Shown: piece after piece, positions 8,402 through 17,827 of the stretch | Layout: the number at the start of each line of letters is the position of its first letter | Position numbering within the stretch: the stretch's first letter is position 1 | NCBI RefSeq assembly: GCF_003865345.1 | Contig: NZ_RMVE01000003.1 | Span: 248,001 to 312,000, forward strand | DNA length: 64,000 bases | Reading direction: 5' to 3' | DNA from: Nonlabens xiamenensis | GTDB lineage: Bacteria > Bacteroidota > Bacteroidia > Flavobacteriales > Flavobacteriaceae | Made by a program: the position numbers and the translations under genes | Notes under the pieces: generated by a model | What the model saw: the letters and a program-made list of their open reading frames with translations, nothing else | Database searches by the model: none | What the model was told of the DNA's origin: nothing

Positions 8402-10144
8402 ATGAAGCTGGAAATCATTGACATTTGTATCATCATCACCTTCTTTTTGATCTCTTTGGCCATAGGTATACTGGTGTCTAAAAAAAGTTCGCAAGACAGC
8501 TCGTCTTTTTTTCTTTCAAGTAGAAATATGCCATGGTGGCTGTTGGGTGTTTCCATGGTCGCCACTACATTTGCCGCAGACACCCCAAATCTTGTAGCTG
8601 GCCTCGTACGTTCAGATGGTGTAGCCGGGAACTGGGTCTGGTGGGCTTTTCTGATCACTGGTATGCTCACCGTCTTCTTTTATGCCAAGCTATGGCGACG
8701 CAGTGGCATCACCACGGATCTCGAATTTTATGAAATGAGATATAGCGGTAAAAGCGCTGCATTTCTCAGAGGCTTCAGGGCCATATACCTGGGCGTTGTC
8801 TTTAATATTATTATCATGGCCACTGTTTGTCTGGCAGCCATCAAAATCGGCCATGTGATGTTTGGCTTTAGCGCAGGTACCACCCTATTCTATGCCTCCG
8901 TCGTTACCCTGGCTTATTCTCTTTTAGGAGGTCTTAAAGGTGTTTTGTTGACGGACTTTGTGCAATTCATTATTGCGATGGTGGGATCCGTATGGGCGAC
9001 CTTGTATATATTAGATCTCCCTGAGATTGCAGGGATGAACTCACTGATGACACACCCGAATGTATCCGATAAATTAGCCTTGTTACCTGACTTCACCGAT
9101 ACAGATCTGGCGATGGGTATTTTTATTATTCCCATTGCTGTACAATGGTGGAGTACTTGGTATCCCGGTGCAGAACCTGGCGGCGGCGGATATATTGCCC
9201 AACGTATGCTGGCGGCCAAAAACGAAAAACATGCTACTTGGGCAGTTTTATTTTTTAATGTAGCTCATTATGCCTTGAGACCATGGCCCTGGATCATCAT
9301 CGGTCTGGCTTCACTGGTTATTTTCCCAGACCTCTCAGCATTGCAATCTGCCTTTCCAGAGCTGAATGAAAGTTTTATTAAAGATGACCTGAGTTATCCG
9401 GCCATGCTCACCTATCTCCCGGCTGGCTTGTTGGGATTGGTTGTGACTTCACTGGTCGCGGCTTTTATGAGTACGATATCAACCCATTTGAATTGGGGGT
9501 CCAGTTATGTCGTCAATGATTTTTACGCTAGGTTTTTTCAACCCCAGGCAACGGAAAAGGAAAAAGTGATCATAGGACGTGTTTCCATGGTATTTATGAT
9601 GGGGGCCGCAGCCCTATTGTCACTGGTATTGGAAGAAGCCAAATTTGCCTTTGACCTCATTATTCAAATTGGTGCTGGCTCTGGACTGCTCTTTATTTTG
9701 AGATGGTTCTGGTATCGCATCAATCCGTGGTCAGAAATTACGGCTATGATTTCCTCCTTCATCATGGCCCTCTTGTTTTTTGTCAACTCGAGTGAACGAC
9801 TGGGCTTTCAGCATCAATTATTTGGTGAAATAAAAGGCTGGGAAGCCATATGTTTGAATGTGTTGGTCACCAGTATCGCCTGGTTAGTTGTCACATTTAT
9901 CACTTCGCCCAGCAATACGGAAACCCTTGAAAAATTCCACCAAAGTATTTTTGGCACCCACTCAAAATTTCACCATTTCCAATTTAAAAGTCTTGGATTT
10001 ATGTTGGGCATCATTGGGATATATGCACTTCTCTTTGGAACTGGAAAGTTTTTCTACGGCCAGCATGTCTTCGGACTGTGCTTGATCAGCTTGTGCATAG
10101 GTTGCGGATTAGGAATTTATAGCCTGCGAAAAAAACTATTTTAA
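8402..10144 (+). CDS. Sodium:solute symporter family (SSF) transporter
   Basis: A 580-residue polytopic protein with roughly 13-14 hydrophobic segments. The N-terminus (CIIITFFLISLAIGILVSKK, then SSFFLSSRNMPWWLLGVSM) and the tract TTFAADTPNLVAGLVRSDG match the sodium/solute symporter fold; the GGLKGVLLTDFVQF stretch is also typical. Substrate cannot be read from sequence; flavobacterial members are often annotated as sugar or amino-acid transporters. The ATG at 8402 is preferred over a TTG two codons earlier. It is divergent from pfkA, sharing a promoter region of about 115 bp. Confidence 0.85.
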   Translation: MKLEIIDICIIITFFLISLAIGILVSKKSSQDSSSFFLSSRNMPWWLLGVSMVATTFAADTPNLVAGLVRSDGVAGNWVWWAFLITGMLTVFFYAKLWRRSGITTDLEFYEMRYSGKSAAFLRGFRAIYLGVVFNIIIMATVCLAAIKIGHVMFGFSAGTTLFYASVVTLAYSLLGGLKGVLLTDFVQFIIAMVGSVWATLYILDLPEIAGMNSLMTHPNVSDKLALLPDFTDTDLAMGIFIIPIAVQWWSTWYPGAEPGGGGYIAQRMLAAKNEKHATWAVLFFNVAHYALRPWPWIIIGLASLVIFPDLSALQSAFPELNESFIKDDLSYPAMLTYLPAGLLGLVVTSLVAAFMSTISTHLNWGSSYVVNDFYARFFQPQATEKEKVIIGRVSMVFMMGAAALLSLVLEEAKFAFDLIIQIGAGSGLLFILRWFWYRINPWSEITAMISSFIMALLFFVNSSERLGFQHQLFGEIKGWEAICLNVLVTSIAWLVVTFITSPSNTETLEKFHQSIFGTHSKFHHFQFKSLGFMLGIIGIYALLFGTGKFFYGQHVFGLCLISLCIGCGLGIYSLRKKLF

Positions 10145-10165
10145 TACATACAAGCTTCTAAGCAT

Positions 10166-10173
10166 TACATTTG
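10166..10173 (+). promoter_or_regulatory. Putative -7 box for the acyltransferase gene
   Basis: TACATTTG matches the Bacteroidota -7 consensus TAnnTTTG and ends 7 nt before the ATG at 10181, implying a very short or no leader. A matching -33 element is not clear. Confidence 0.4.
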
Positions 10174-10180
10174 CCTAGCT

Positions 10181-11251
10181 ATGGAAATCAAGCAACTCCA
10201 TCCACTTACCTCATTGAGGTTTGTATTTGCCTTGATGGTATTTTTTTCTCATTTGGCTTACCTAGAAGAAAGTCAAAATGAAGGACTGCAACAATTATAT
10301 ACACAAGTTTTTTCACAAGGATATATAGGTGTCGGGTTCTTCTTTATTTTGAGTGGATTTATCCTGACTCATGTGTATTCTGCCAGATGGCAAGAAAGGA
10401 AACAAGAACGCCGGAAGTTTTATATCCTTAGGATAGCAAGAATATATCCTTTACATCTATTGACCTTGTTGGTCGCGGCTCCCCTTATGTTGTACAACAT
10501 AGTTTGGGGCCCCGAATTGTTAGCCATCAGTGTGAGCAACTTGACTTTGACACAGGCATTTATTCCAGATATTGACTATAATTTTTCTTATAACGGAGTT
10601 TCTTGGAGCATCAGTTGCGAACTCTTCTTTTATTTATGTTTTCCTTTTTTATTGCTGTGGTGGCGTCAACTTAAAGCACTGAAGTACTTCCTATTTTTTA
10701 TTCTTACGGCCTTACTGTTAGTGCTGATGATCACCATCCCTGCCAGTTGGCATAACTCCTTGTTCTACGTGCACCCCTTATCCCGAATTCTTGATTTTAT
10801 TTTGGGTATATTTCTTTACGAATTGTATCGCTACATCAAACGTATCAACTTCAGTACGATGCAAGGCTCCTTCTTAGAGCTGGGAGGGATATCCTTATTG
10901 GTATTGTTTTTTTGCTTTCGCGAAAGCGTGCCCGACAGCTTTCTTCACTCCATCTATTATTGGATACCTATGTGCGTCATCATAGCCACATTTTCCTTGC
11001 AAAGAGGTTATATTTCCCAACTGCTGAGTAGGAAACCAGCCATCTGGTTAGGCGAAATTAGTTTTGGTTTCTATATGTGGCATCATCTGGTCCTTCGATA
11101 TTTTCATGCGATCAACCGTCGATTAAATTTTATGGAGAACGAAATTGTTATCGGGCTTACCTGTTTATTCTTCACCATACTCATTGCAGGGTGTAGTTTT
11201 CAATACTTTGAACGGCCTTCCAATAAATGGGTGAGGACTTTCTTAAAGTAG
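10181..11251 (+). CDS. Acyltransferase 3 family membrane protein (OafA-like)
   Basis: A 356-residue membrane O-acyltransferase-type protein with about ten hydrophobic helices. The N-terminal helix carries LRFVFALMVFFSHLAYLE with the conserved histidine (residue 24), followed by GYIGVGFFFILSGFILTHVY and RIARIYPLHL, the standard family signature. Such enzymes O-acetylate cell-surface glycans or exported sugars; the acceptor here is unknown. The palindrome at 10914-10927 encodes CFRES near residue 247, between transmembrane segments. It stands alone on its strand, 36 bp after the symporter gene. Confidence 0.9.
   Translation: MEIKQLHPLTSLRFVFALMVFFSHLAYLEESQNEGLQQLYTQVFSQGYIGVGFFFILSGFILTHVYSARWQERKQERRKFYILRIARIYPLHLLTLLVAAPLMLYNIVWGPELLAISVSNLTLTQAFIPDIDYNFSYNGVSWSISCELFFYLCFPFLLLWWRQLKALKYFLFFILTALLLVLMITIPASWHNSLFYVHPLSRILDFILGIFLYELYRYIKRINFSTMQGSFLELGGISLLVLFFCFRESVPDSFLHSIYYWIPMCVIIATFSLQRGYISQLLSRKPAIWLGEISFGFYMWHHLVLRYFHAINRRLNFMENEIVIGLTCLFFTILIAGCSFQYFERPSNKWVRTFLK
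10914..10927. repeat. Iterated palindrome copy 3 (in acyltransferase gene)
   Basis: Perfect GCTTTCGCGAAAGC, read as (C)FRES in a loop between hydrophobic helices. Confidence 0.95.
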
Positions 11252-11310
11252 AATGGACTCGGAGTCAACTCTTAGGCAATACTGAAAGATCAGAAATCCA
11301 AGTGAACTCA

Positions 11311-12483
11311 TTAACGCAACTTTTTCTTAAGCACCCTTGCTGCTTGGGTATAACCCCCATCCTCGCCATCTAAAAAGTGAATATGATAGTCATCTAAGGC
11401 CGTAACGTAGCAAGATAACACGCTGGTTTTACTACTATAAAAACCATATTTAATTTGGTCTTGGGACTCCAATTGGTCCAGATAGGCAATGAGCGATTCT
11501 CGCTGCTTGATCGTCCCTGTAATCACGGTGTTGATCGCCCCATCAATGAGCAAAGTTTCCGTAAGTTGGATCATATCTCGTACATAATCCTGACCCTTAC
11601 GGGTGCTTTTGAGGTAAATTCTTCCCATGATCGAACGCAGCCAGCTACGGGACAATTCCAACCCAGTAACCTTAGCGTATTTCATTTTCACCTCGTCTTT
11701 GATCCGATTGATGCGATGAACCATTTTCAAACGTTTTGGTGTCACTGGATGTCTTTTATGATCATCACCGTAAATCTCTTCAATCTTTTGAAGCACATCA
11801 GCATAAACCTCAAACTGTTGAGAGACAAAGGTGGCATAGATAATTAGAGACAATACCTCATTCTGATTTTTAGGAGGTCTGATCTTGTCCCATTTACATT
11901 CCATGCCTTCAAGGTTGAGGTTGTAGTTCATGGCTGCCGTATCAAGGTTGTTTTCATCATTATTTTTGATCTGCTTTTCCGCAATATGTAAGGCATCGCC
12001 TATAACAATAGGCATGGTATGAAGATTATTGCGTTTGAATTTCAGCAGCTCTAAAACTCCCGTTTGCACCCTTATATCCCCCACATTTCTTGCTCCTACA
12101 CGCAGATGAAACCCAAAGGATGAACTACATCGTTGCTGGTGTAATTGTAAGGCACTTAGACAGGCCAATCGTAAACTATCAGGCACGAGTAAAGTTGCGC
12201 CATCACCACCAAAAAAGAACGGAATATCTATTCCAGCATCACGGGCGATGTTGAGACAGGCAACTATACTGCCAGTAGCAGCCAGGTGGATCATTTGCTG
12301 TTTTCCTTGTTCAACGGCAATGGTCGAATTTTCCACATCGGTAACGATGATGTACCAATCACCTGGAACTTTATGATACAATTCAGGTCTGGCCATCACA
12401 TCATAAATTGGCCCAGAACGTAGTGGCAGATTAGAATAGAAGCTATCCGTTGGCGTATGCATCCCCAAACTTACCAACTTCAT
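11311..12483 (-). CDS. DUF3095 family protein, nucleotide-cyclase-like
   Basis: A 390-residue cytoplasmic protein. FYSNLPLRSG near the N-terminus, then DWYIIVTDVENSTIAVEQGK and FFFGGDGATLLVP are the family signature. The VTDVENST and GGDGATL motifs resemble the metal- and substrate-binding core of class III nucleotide cyclases, with aspartates in equivalent places. Whether it makes a cyclic nucleotide is not established; no accessory sensor domain is visible. Start is the ATG at 12483, not the TTG two codons upstream. It is convergent with the acyltransferase gene and divergent from the endonuclease gene. Confidence 0.8.
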   Translation of the reverse strand: MKLVSLGMHTPTDSFYSNLPLRSGPIYDVMARPELYHKVPGDWYIIVTDVENSTIAVEQGKQQMIHLAATGSIVACLNIARDAGIDIPFFFGGDGATLLVPDSLRLACLSALQLHQQRCSSSFGFHLRVGARNVGDIRVQTGVLELLKFKRNNLHTMPIVIGDALHIAEKQIKNNDENNLDTAAMNYNLNLEGMECKWDKIRPPKNQNEVLSLIIYATFVSQQFEVYADVLQKIEEIYGDDHKRHPVTPKRLKMVHRINRIKDEVKMKYAKVTGLELSRSWLRSIMGRIYLKSTRKGQDYVRDMIQLTETLLIDGAINTVITGTIKQRESLIAYLDQLESQDQIKYGFYSSKTSVLSCYVTALDDYHIHFLDGEDGGYTQAARVLKKKLR

Positions 12484-12588
12484 AGCCAAATGATGACAAG
12501 GAATTCATAAATATAAATAGTCGAAATTCATGAATTACGACATGCTAATCCTTAACAGTTTATTCATCTGCCCTCGGTTTTAATGCAG

Positions 12589-12596
12589 TACTTTTG
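12589..12596 (+). promoter_or_regulatory. Putative -7 box for the endonuclease gene
   Basis: TACTTTTG fits TAnnTTTG and ends 19 nt before the ATG at 12616. An earlier in-frame ATG at 12583 lies upstream of this box, supporting 12616 as the true start. Confidence 0.5.
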
Positions 12597-12615
12597 CAAA
12601 AATTTAAGCTCTCAA

Positions 12616-14580
12616 ATGCGCATACTTTTATTTTCTATTGCGGTTATTTTCGCTTTCGCGAAAGCACAATCCCAAGTTATCATTAACGAACTAGACGCCG
12701 ATACACCTGGTGTAGATACCGCCGAGTTTGTCGAATTAAAAACTCCGTCGCCATTTACGTCGCTCAACGGCTATGTGATGGTTCTTTTTAACGGTAGCAG
12801 TTCAAGCACCTCCGGAATGGGACGCAGCTACTTTGCCTTGGACCTGGATGGGGCAGTTACCGATGCCAACGGTCTATATGTGATTGGAGGAAATGACGTC
12901 GTACCCGTTCCAGACAGAGTATTTTCTCAAAACACCTTACAAAATGGGGCCGATGCGATCGCCATTTATCAGGGAAATGCGACCGACTGGCCAGATCGTA
13001 CTTTTGCGACTACGGTAAACTTAGTAGATGCGGTGATTTATGACACGGATGATGCAGACAACGCCGATTTAATGAACTTGCTCAATATTTCCAGTCAGTG
13101 GAATGAAAATGAGAATGGTCTTAAAACTACTGAATCGCTTCAACGGAAGTCAGATGGTACTCTTGAAGCCAAAACCCCGACACCGCATTCACTTAACGAT
13201 GCTATGTCTCCAACCTATACTGGAGTCGATTTTGCGATCAGCACCAGCGAATTAAATGAACCAGATACCTTTAATATTGTGTTTTCGTTGACCCAAAGCA
13301 TTTCTAGTGATTTTAATTTGGGCTTTTCTCTTAACAACGGTAATTTCAATACGGCCGACTATACAGGAGCTACTTCTTTTACCATTCCCGCAGGTCAGAC
13401 CAGTGTGAATCTTTCCTTCAGCATCGTAGATGATATGATTGATGAAGGTGATGAAACCATGCGTATTAATATAGGAAACAACCTTCCCGCTGGATTTAAA
13501 CGAATCAAGGACAATCAGGAAGTCTTTGTCATCGATAATGATTTTCAGGTTGCCGGTTATGGAACCCCACTCGCTCCTACCTACGGAAACGTGGCCAGTA
13601 CGGCACCGACCAATTACTACAATAGCCTCAATGGATTATCTGGTGCAGCCTTGGAAGAAGCGATCACAGCAATCATCGCAGAAGAAAATGTGGTCCGTAT
13701 CCATACTTATGATGATGTCACCGAAATACTCAAGGATGCCGATGTTTCTCCATTGAACTCTAACAAAGTATGGTTGTTCTATACCGAACAAGAACGTAGA
13801 ATCATTGATTTTCAGACGACGAGCGACAATACGGGGAAATGGAATCGCGAACATATTTACTCACGATCTCGAGGAGGATTCTTTGATATAGAATACGATC
13901 GTGTGAATGACGGTATTGCGGTTTGGACAGAAACTAATGCGGATAGCTTGAGGCATGGTCAAAGTGACGCTCATCACCTAAGGGCAGTTGACGGTCCTGA
14001 AAATAGTTCCAGAGGGAACAGCGACTATCCCGAATACAATGGACCAAGCGGCTCCCAAGGAAGTTGGCAAGGCGATGTAGCCAGGGCACTTTTCTATATG
14101 GACCTCAGGTACAATAACCTAGGTCTGGTGAATGGAAATCCACCCAATACTACAGTTGGACAGTTAGGCGATCTTGCCACCTTGATCCAATGGCATCGCA
14201 ACGATCCACCAGACGATTTTGAAATGAACAGAAACAATGTCATTTATACCTGGCAAATCAACCGTAACCCATTTATCGACCTTCCAGACCTTGCAGAATA
14301 TATCTATGGAAATCAAATAGGACAGAACTACACGCTTTCGGAAGATCGGGATTCATTAAATTCAGTTGTTGTCGCTCCTAATCCCTCTAATAGTTACTTT
14401 TTCGTAAGAAATATTCTGTATCCCACCCAACTCGCCATCTATGATATGATGGGAAGACTGGCCTTGCAAAGAGACCTGGATAGAGATACGAATATCATAC
14501 ACGACCTGGCTCCTGGGACCTATGTAATCCGTTTGACCGCCATGGATCTAAGTACTACCAAAAAACTGATCGTACAATAA
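12616..14580 (+). CDS. Secreted endonuclease I family nuclease with lamin-tail-like and Calx-beta domains and T9SS tail
   Basis: A 654-residue exported nuclease. Order: signal peptide (1-18); lamin-tail-like domain beginning VIINELDADTPG (about 20-190); Calx-beta-like domain (about 205-310, ending DEGDETMRINIG); endonuclease I domain with NREHIYSRSRGG and SDAHHLRAVDG giving the His/Asn catalytic features; and a C-terminal T9SS sorting domain (VAPNPSNSYFF, YDMMGR, PGTYVIRL, KKLIVQ). It probably degrades extracellular DNA for nutrients or biofilm turnover. The palindrome at 12652-12665 encodes AFAKA at the end of the signal peptide, creating the AKA|Q cleavage motif. Start 12616 gives a standard signal peptide, whereas the earlier ATG does not. 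Confidence 0.9.
   Translation: MRILLFSIAVIFAFAKAQSQVIINELDADTPGVDTAEFVELKTPSPFTSLNGYVMVLFNGSSSSTSGMGRSYFALDLDGAVTDANGLYVIGGNDVVPVPDRVFSQNTLQNGADAIAIYQGNATDWPDRTFATTVNLVDAVIYDTDDADNADLMNLLNISSQWNENENGLKTTESLQRKSDGTLEAKTPTPHSLNDAMSPTYTGVDFAISTSELNEPDTFNIVFSLTQSISSDFNLGFSLNNGNFNTADYTGATSFTIPAGQTSVNLSFSIVDDMIDEGDETMRINIGNNLPAGFKRIKDNQEVFVIDNDFQVAGYGTPLAPTYGNVASTAPTNYYNSLNGLSGAALEEAITAIIAEENVVRIHTYDDVTEILKDADVSPLNSNKVWLFYTEQERRIIDFQTTSDNTGKWNREHIYSRSRGGFFDIEYDRVNDGIAVWTETNADSLRHGQSDAHHLRAVDGPENSSRGNSDYPEYNGPSGSQGSWQGDVARALFYMDLRYNNLGLVNGNPPNTTVGQLGDLATLIQWHRNDPPDDFEMNRNNVIYTWQINRNPFIDLPDLAEYIYGNQIGQNYTLSEDRDSLNSVVVAPNPSNSYFFVRNILYPTQLAIYDMMGRLALQRDLDRDTNIIHDLAPGTYVIRLTAMDLSTTKKLIVQ
12652..12665. 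repeat. Iterated palindrome copy 4 (in endonuclease signal peptide)
   Basis: Perfect GCTTTCGCGAAAGC encoding AFAKA; the final A-K-A is a signal peptidase I motif. Confidence 0.95.
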
Positions 14581-14677
14581 CATTTCCACAGAAATTTATA
14601 GGATATCTAATTTGTTTTGACTCCTTCTCCCATCTGATTAATTCTATTTATTCTGTGGGTAATAAAAGTAAAACCTA

Positions 14678-14709
14678 AAAAAACCCTTCTGTTGAAAGAA
14701 GGGTTTTTT
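14678..14709. terminator. Bidirectional intrinsic terminator
   Basis: Perfect 13-nt arms AAAAAACCCTTCT and AGAAGGGTTTTTT around a 6-nt loop, between the convergent endonuclease and helicase genes. Confidence 0.92.
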
Positions 14710-14732
14710 AGTTGAGATGTAAAATAATAGAA

Positions 14733-16625
14733 TCAGTCCCATTTTGAACCAAAGAATTTGGATCTTCCTTTGGCTTGGTTACCTTTCTTTTTACCCTTTT
14801 TGCTCTTTCCTCCTTTAGGACCAGACTCGGTGTTCTTCGTTTTCCGGTTTTTAAATCCGCCAGAGTTCTCCTGAGTATCCTTAGCGGGACGTCCTTTAAA
14901 TCCTGATTTGGAATCGGAAGTTTCACCGTGTCTACTTCTTCCTTTAAAGCCTCCTTTTCTATCCTTATGACGACCGCCACCTCTTTCGCGGTTCTCTTTT
15001 ACCGCTCCTTGATGCTCATTAGCTCTCAATTCGCGACCATTGCGTTCGGCTCCATTGAGTTTGTCCATTTTTTGAGCCACTTCTTCCTTTACATCCATAA
15101 ATGAATGTGCACCGTCAAGGACAATTCGCCCTATATCATTTCCAGTAAGTCCGGTGACATCACAAACAAAACCAAGTAAGGACCCTTTATTCATATCATC
15201 TTTACGGCCCAAGTTGATGAAATAAGTCTTCATCCCTTCTTCCCGTCCTCTACTCCTGCGGCCTCTTTCATTAAAGCCTCCTTTTTCCTCCCGCATTTTT
15301 GAGCGATCGTTAAGGTCGGTAATAGAATTGCGCTGATAAATTTTATTATATTCTCTACTCAGGAATTTTCCTATGAGCTGATCTTTGGTAAGATCCTCTA
15401 GACTCTGCTGGACTTCATAGAATAATTCATCGCTGATTTTATCATTGACTTCCTGTTTTTTCAGGTTTTCGGTCCAACGCGAAATGCGTTTTTGCGTGAT
15501 GGCTTCAAGGGCTGGGATCTCTCCTTTTTCAAATTTAATCCCCAATTTGTTTTCCATGTAACGCAGTTTGCGCACGTCTCCCTTTGTGATCAAAGCAATG
15601 GATCGACCGGATTTACCTGCCCGCGCCGTACGACCGGAACGGTGGGTGTAAAATTCTGGATCATCAGGCAGGGCAAAATGAATGACATGAGTAATATCCT
15701 CTACATCAATTCCCCTAGCGGCTACATCGGTAGCGATAAGCAGAGTAAGGTTTTTATTACGGAAACGTTTCATAGCCGCATCTCGCTGCGCCTGGGACAT
15801 ATCACCATGGAGGGCTTCCGTAGAATAACCATTATTGTTGAGCTCGTCGGCCACATTTTGTGTATCGCGTTTGGTGCGACAGAAAACCACACCAAATATA
15901 TCTTGATCAAAATCCAACATTCTTCTCAAGGCTTCAGTTTTATCCCTGGCCTTCAATTGGACGTACTCGTGAGTAATATTTGTATTAACGATATGCTCCC
16001 GATTGATTTTCACCTCTTCGGGTTGCACCATATAAGTATCGACAATCTTTTTGATCTCTTTGGCCATGGTGGCAGAGAACAACCATATATTTCGGCCTAC
16101 GTCAGTTTTGGAAAGAATATAGTCAATATCATCACGAAAGCCCATATTGAGCATCTCATCTGCCTCATCCAGGATAAGATATTTCAAGGCATCGAGTTTT
16201 ACTTCCTTCCGCTTCATCAAATCCATCAATCTTCCTGGAGTAGCTACAATAACTTGCGCTCCTCTTCTGATGTCTTTAATTTGGCCCATGATGTTTGCTC
16301 CTCCAAAAACAGGTACAACGTTGAGTTTTCCCAATTTCTGAGACATCAAATCAATCTGTCGGCAAATTTGTTGTGCGAGTTCGCGTGTTGGCGCTAGTAT
16401 CAGCGCCTGCGTTTCTTTTGAGCTGGTATCCATCAGTTCGAGCAATGGAAGACCAAAAGCTGCTGTTTTCCCTGTACCGGTCTGCGCCAGACCTATAAAA
16501 TCTCCATCATGCTTAAGCAGGATGGGAATTGCTTGCTGTTGAATCTCTGTTGGATTCTCAAACCCCATTTCAGCAAGGCCGTCCAATAACGGCTGTGATA
16601 GCCCTAAGGCTTCAAAATTTTTCAA
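14733..16625 (-). CDS. DEAD-box RNA helicase with DbpA-type RNA-binding domain
   Basis: A 630-residue ATP-dependent RNA helicase, probably acting in ribosome assembly or RNA turnover. Motifs in order: Q motif (FENPTEIQQQAIP), AQTGTGKTA (47-55), PTRELA, DEAD, SAT, RGIDVEDI and HRSGRTARAG. A DbpA-like RNA-binding domain follows around 475-545 (KTYFINLGRKDDMNKGSLLGF), then a long Lys/Arg/Gly-rich disordered tail ending near FFGSKWD. Such tails are common in the cold-adaptation helicases of Bacteroidota. It is monocistronic, with a promoter box 22 nt upstream of the ATG. Confidence 0.95.
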   Translation of the reverse strand: MKNFEALGLSQPLLDGLAEMGFENPTEIQQQAIPILLKHDGDFIGLAQTGTGKTAAFGLPLLELMDTSSKETQALILAPTRELAQQICRQIDLMSQKLGKLNVVPVFGGANIMGQIKDIRRGAQVIVATPGRLMDLMKRKEVKLDALKYLILDEADEMLNMGFRDDIDYILSKTDVGRNIWLFSATMAKEIKKIVDTYMVQPEEVKINREHIVNTNITHEYVQLKARDKTEALRRMLDFDQDIFGVVFCRTKRDTQNVADELNNNGYSTEALHGDMSQAQRDAAMKRFRNKNLTLLIATDVAARGIDVEDITHVIHFALPDDPEFYTHRSGRTARAGKSGRSIALITKGDVRKLRYMENKLGIKFEKGEIPALEAITQKRISRWTENLKKQEVNDKISDELFYEVQQSLEDLTKDQLIGKFLSREYNKIYQRNSITDLNDRSKMREEKGGFNERGRRSRGREEGMKTYFINLGRKDDMNKGSLLGFVCDVTGLTGNDIGRIVLDGAHSFMDVKEEVAQKMDKLNGAERNGRELRANEHQGAVKENRERGGGRHKDRKGGFKGRSRHGETSDSKSGFKGRPAKDTQENSGGFKNRKTKNTESGPKGGKSKKGKKKGNQAKGRSKFFGSKWD

Positions 16626-16647
16626 ATAACTGTGTTTAAATATTTTG

Positions 16648-16655
16648 CAAAAGTA
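16648..16655 (-). promoter_or_regulatory. Putative -7 box for the helicase gene
   Basis: On the minus strand TACTTTTG, a match to TAnnTTTG, lies 22 nt upstream of the ATG at 16625. The rest of the 288-bp gap up to 16913 shows no gene or repeat I can support. Confidence 0.45.
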
Positions 16656-16913
16656 CGATTAATAAATGGATTTGACTGATCTAGACATGCTTAGTTAAGC
16701 CGTGTACTTGGTTGTTAACTTTGAATGATCAGGTATTTCAACAATTAGGATTAGCGTTCATGTTTATACTGACTTGAATTTCCACACGCTGGTACTTAAG
16801 TTCAACCTACAAAAGGAACATCCTATTCGTCAGGTCCTATTTTTATGATTATCCATTTATTAGGCTGATCTGCTGTTGCCTTACTTCACAAATTGCACAA
16901 TTTCATCCAATGG

Positions 16914-17456
16914 CTATCGTGCAGGAAGTTGATGATCAGGTGCTTCATCAAATGTGCCTAGAAAGAAAAATCCGAGAAAACGTTCCCGATCGTCTACTGA
17001 GATGCGATCATATTGGGACATATCTGCATAGGATTTGGGGCTGCTCCAATAACAACCGTGTCCCAGCGCATGGCAGGTCAGCCACATGTTCTGAACGCTC
17101 ATTGCGGTGGCCGCCACTTCTTCCCATTCAGGGACCGCCTCTTGCTCGTCCCGATGCATGAAGATCAAGCATACAGCACTACTTGCTTCAAGGTTGGTTT
17201 TCAGCTTCTTGATTTTATAGGAAGTCGGCTTTCCTGTGCTAGCCATGAACTGCTCTTCCATGAAGTCACCAAGCGAGGTCAGCGCCTCTCCCTGAAGAAC
17301 TTTGTAGCGCCAGGGTTCAGTTTTGCGGTGATTAGGTGCCCATCTCGCACTTTCAAGTATTTTATGTAAATCTGAAGATGAAATCTCTCCTTGGGTATAT
17401 TGTGCAGGAAAAACACTGCGACGAGTCTGTATGAGTTGCAATAGGTCGTTTATCAT
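16914..17456 (-). CDS. Nitroreductase family protein
   Basis: A 180-residue FMN-dependent oxidoreductase. The N-terminal LIQTRRSVFPAQYT provides the conserved Arg-Arg-Ser FMN phosphate contact, APNHRKTEPWRY is the second FMN-contact region, and the C-terminal GHGCYWSSPKSY through FLGFFFLG completes the fold. The family reduces nitro compounds, quinones or other electron acceptors with NAD(P)H; the physiological substrate is unknown. It lacks close neighbours on its strand: about 100 bp separates it from the next upstream gene's region and about 290 bp from the helicase start. Confidence 0.88.
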   Translation of the reverse strand: MINDLLQLIQTRRSVFPAQYTQGEISSSDLHKILESARWAPNHRKTEPWRYKVLQGEALTSLGDFMEEQFMASTGKPTSYKIKKLKTNLEASSAVCLIFMHRDEQEAVPEWEEVAATAMSVQNMWLTCHALGHGCYWSSPKSYADMSQYDRISVDDRERFLGFFFLGTFDEAPDHQLPAR

Positions 17457-17554
17457 GACCTAAAGATACTGATTGGATGTTCGATGATCAAAAAAATAAG
17501 CTAAACGCTAACGGAGCTAGTTACAAATACGGATGAATTTATCTTAAGGTTGAG

Positions 17555-17827
17555 TCAACCAAAACAACTGCTGAAACCCAGAATCAGAATCAATAACCCA
17601 CTCACTCCAAAGCCCTGAGCCAGTCTTTTCCCGTTATTGATAAAAGCAAAAACCGTAGCCATAAGAAAACAAAAAATCCAATGGGGAATGGACAAGAAAA
17701 AAATACCGGCTAAATCTGGCGTATAAGGTCCACTATTGCCTCCATCAGAATAAATAATGATCGAATAGATTAAGAAAACTAGCAGATTAACTCCTACGGT
17801 AATACCAAAAACTTTCTTTGAATTCAT
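17555..17827 (-). CDS. Small three-helix membrane protein of the radical SAM operon
   Basis: A 90-residue protein with three hydrophobic segments (about 8-27, 41-62 and 72-88) separated by short polar loops; the first loop contains SDGGNSGPYTPD. I do not recognise a family. Its ATG overlaps the stop codon of the radical SAM gene by 4 nt (ATGA), so it is translationally coupled and very likely works with the radical SAM and Lgt-like proteins at the membrane. It is the last gene of that operon. Confidence 0.75.
   Translation of the reverse strand: MNSKKVFGITVGVNLLVFLIYSIIIYSDGGNSGPYTPDLAGIFFLSIPHWIFCFLMATVFAFINNGKRLAQGFGVSGLLILILGFSSCFG

Noticed and set aside
15492-16397. Long open frame on the plus strand opposite the helicase gene
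   Set aside because: It is a shadow of the helicase frame; no family features, while the minus-strand protein has all helicase motifs.
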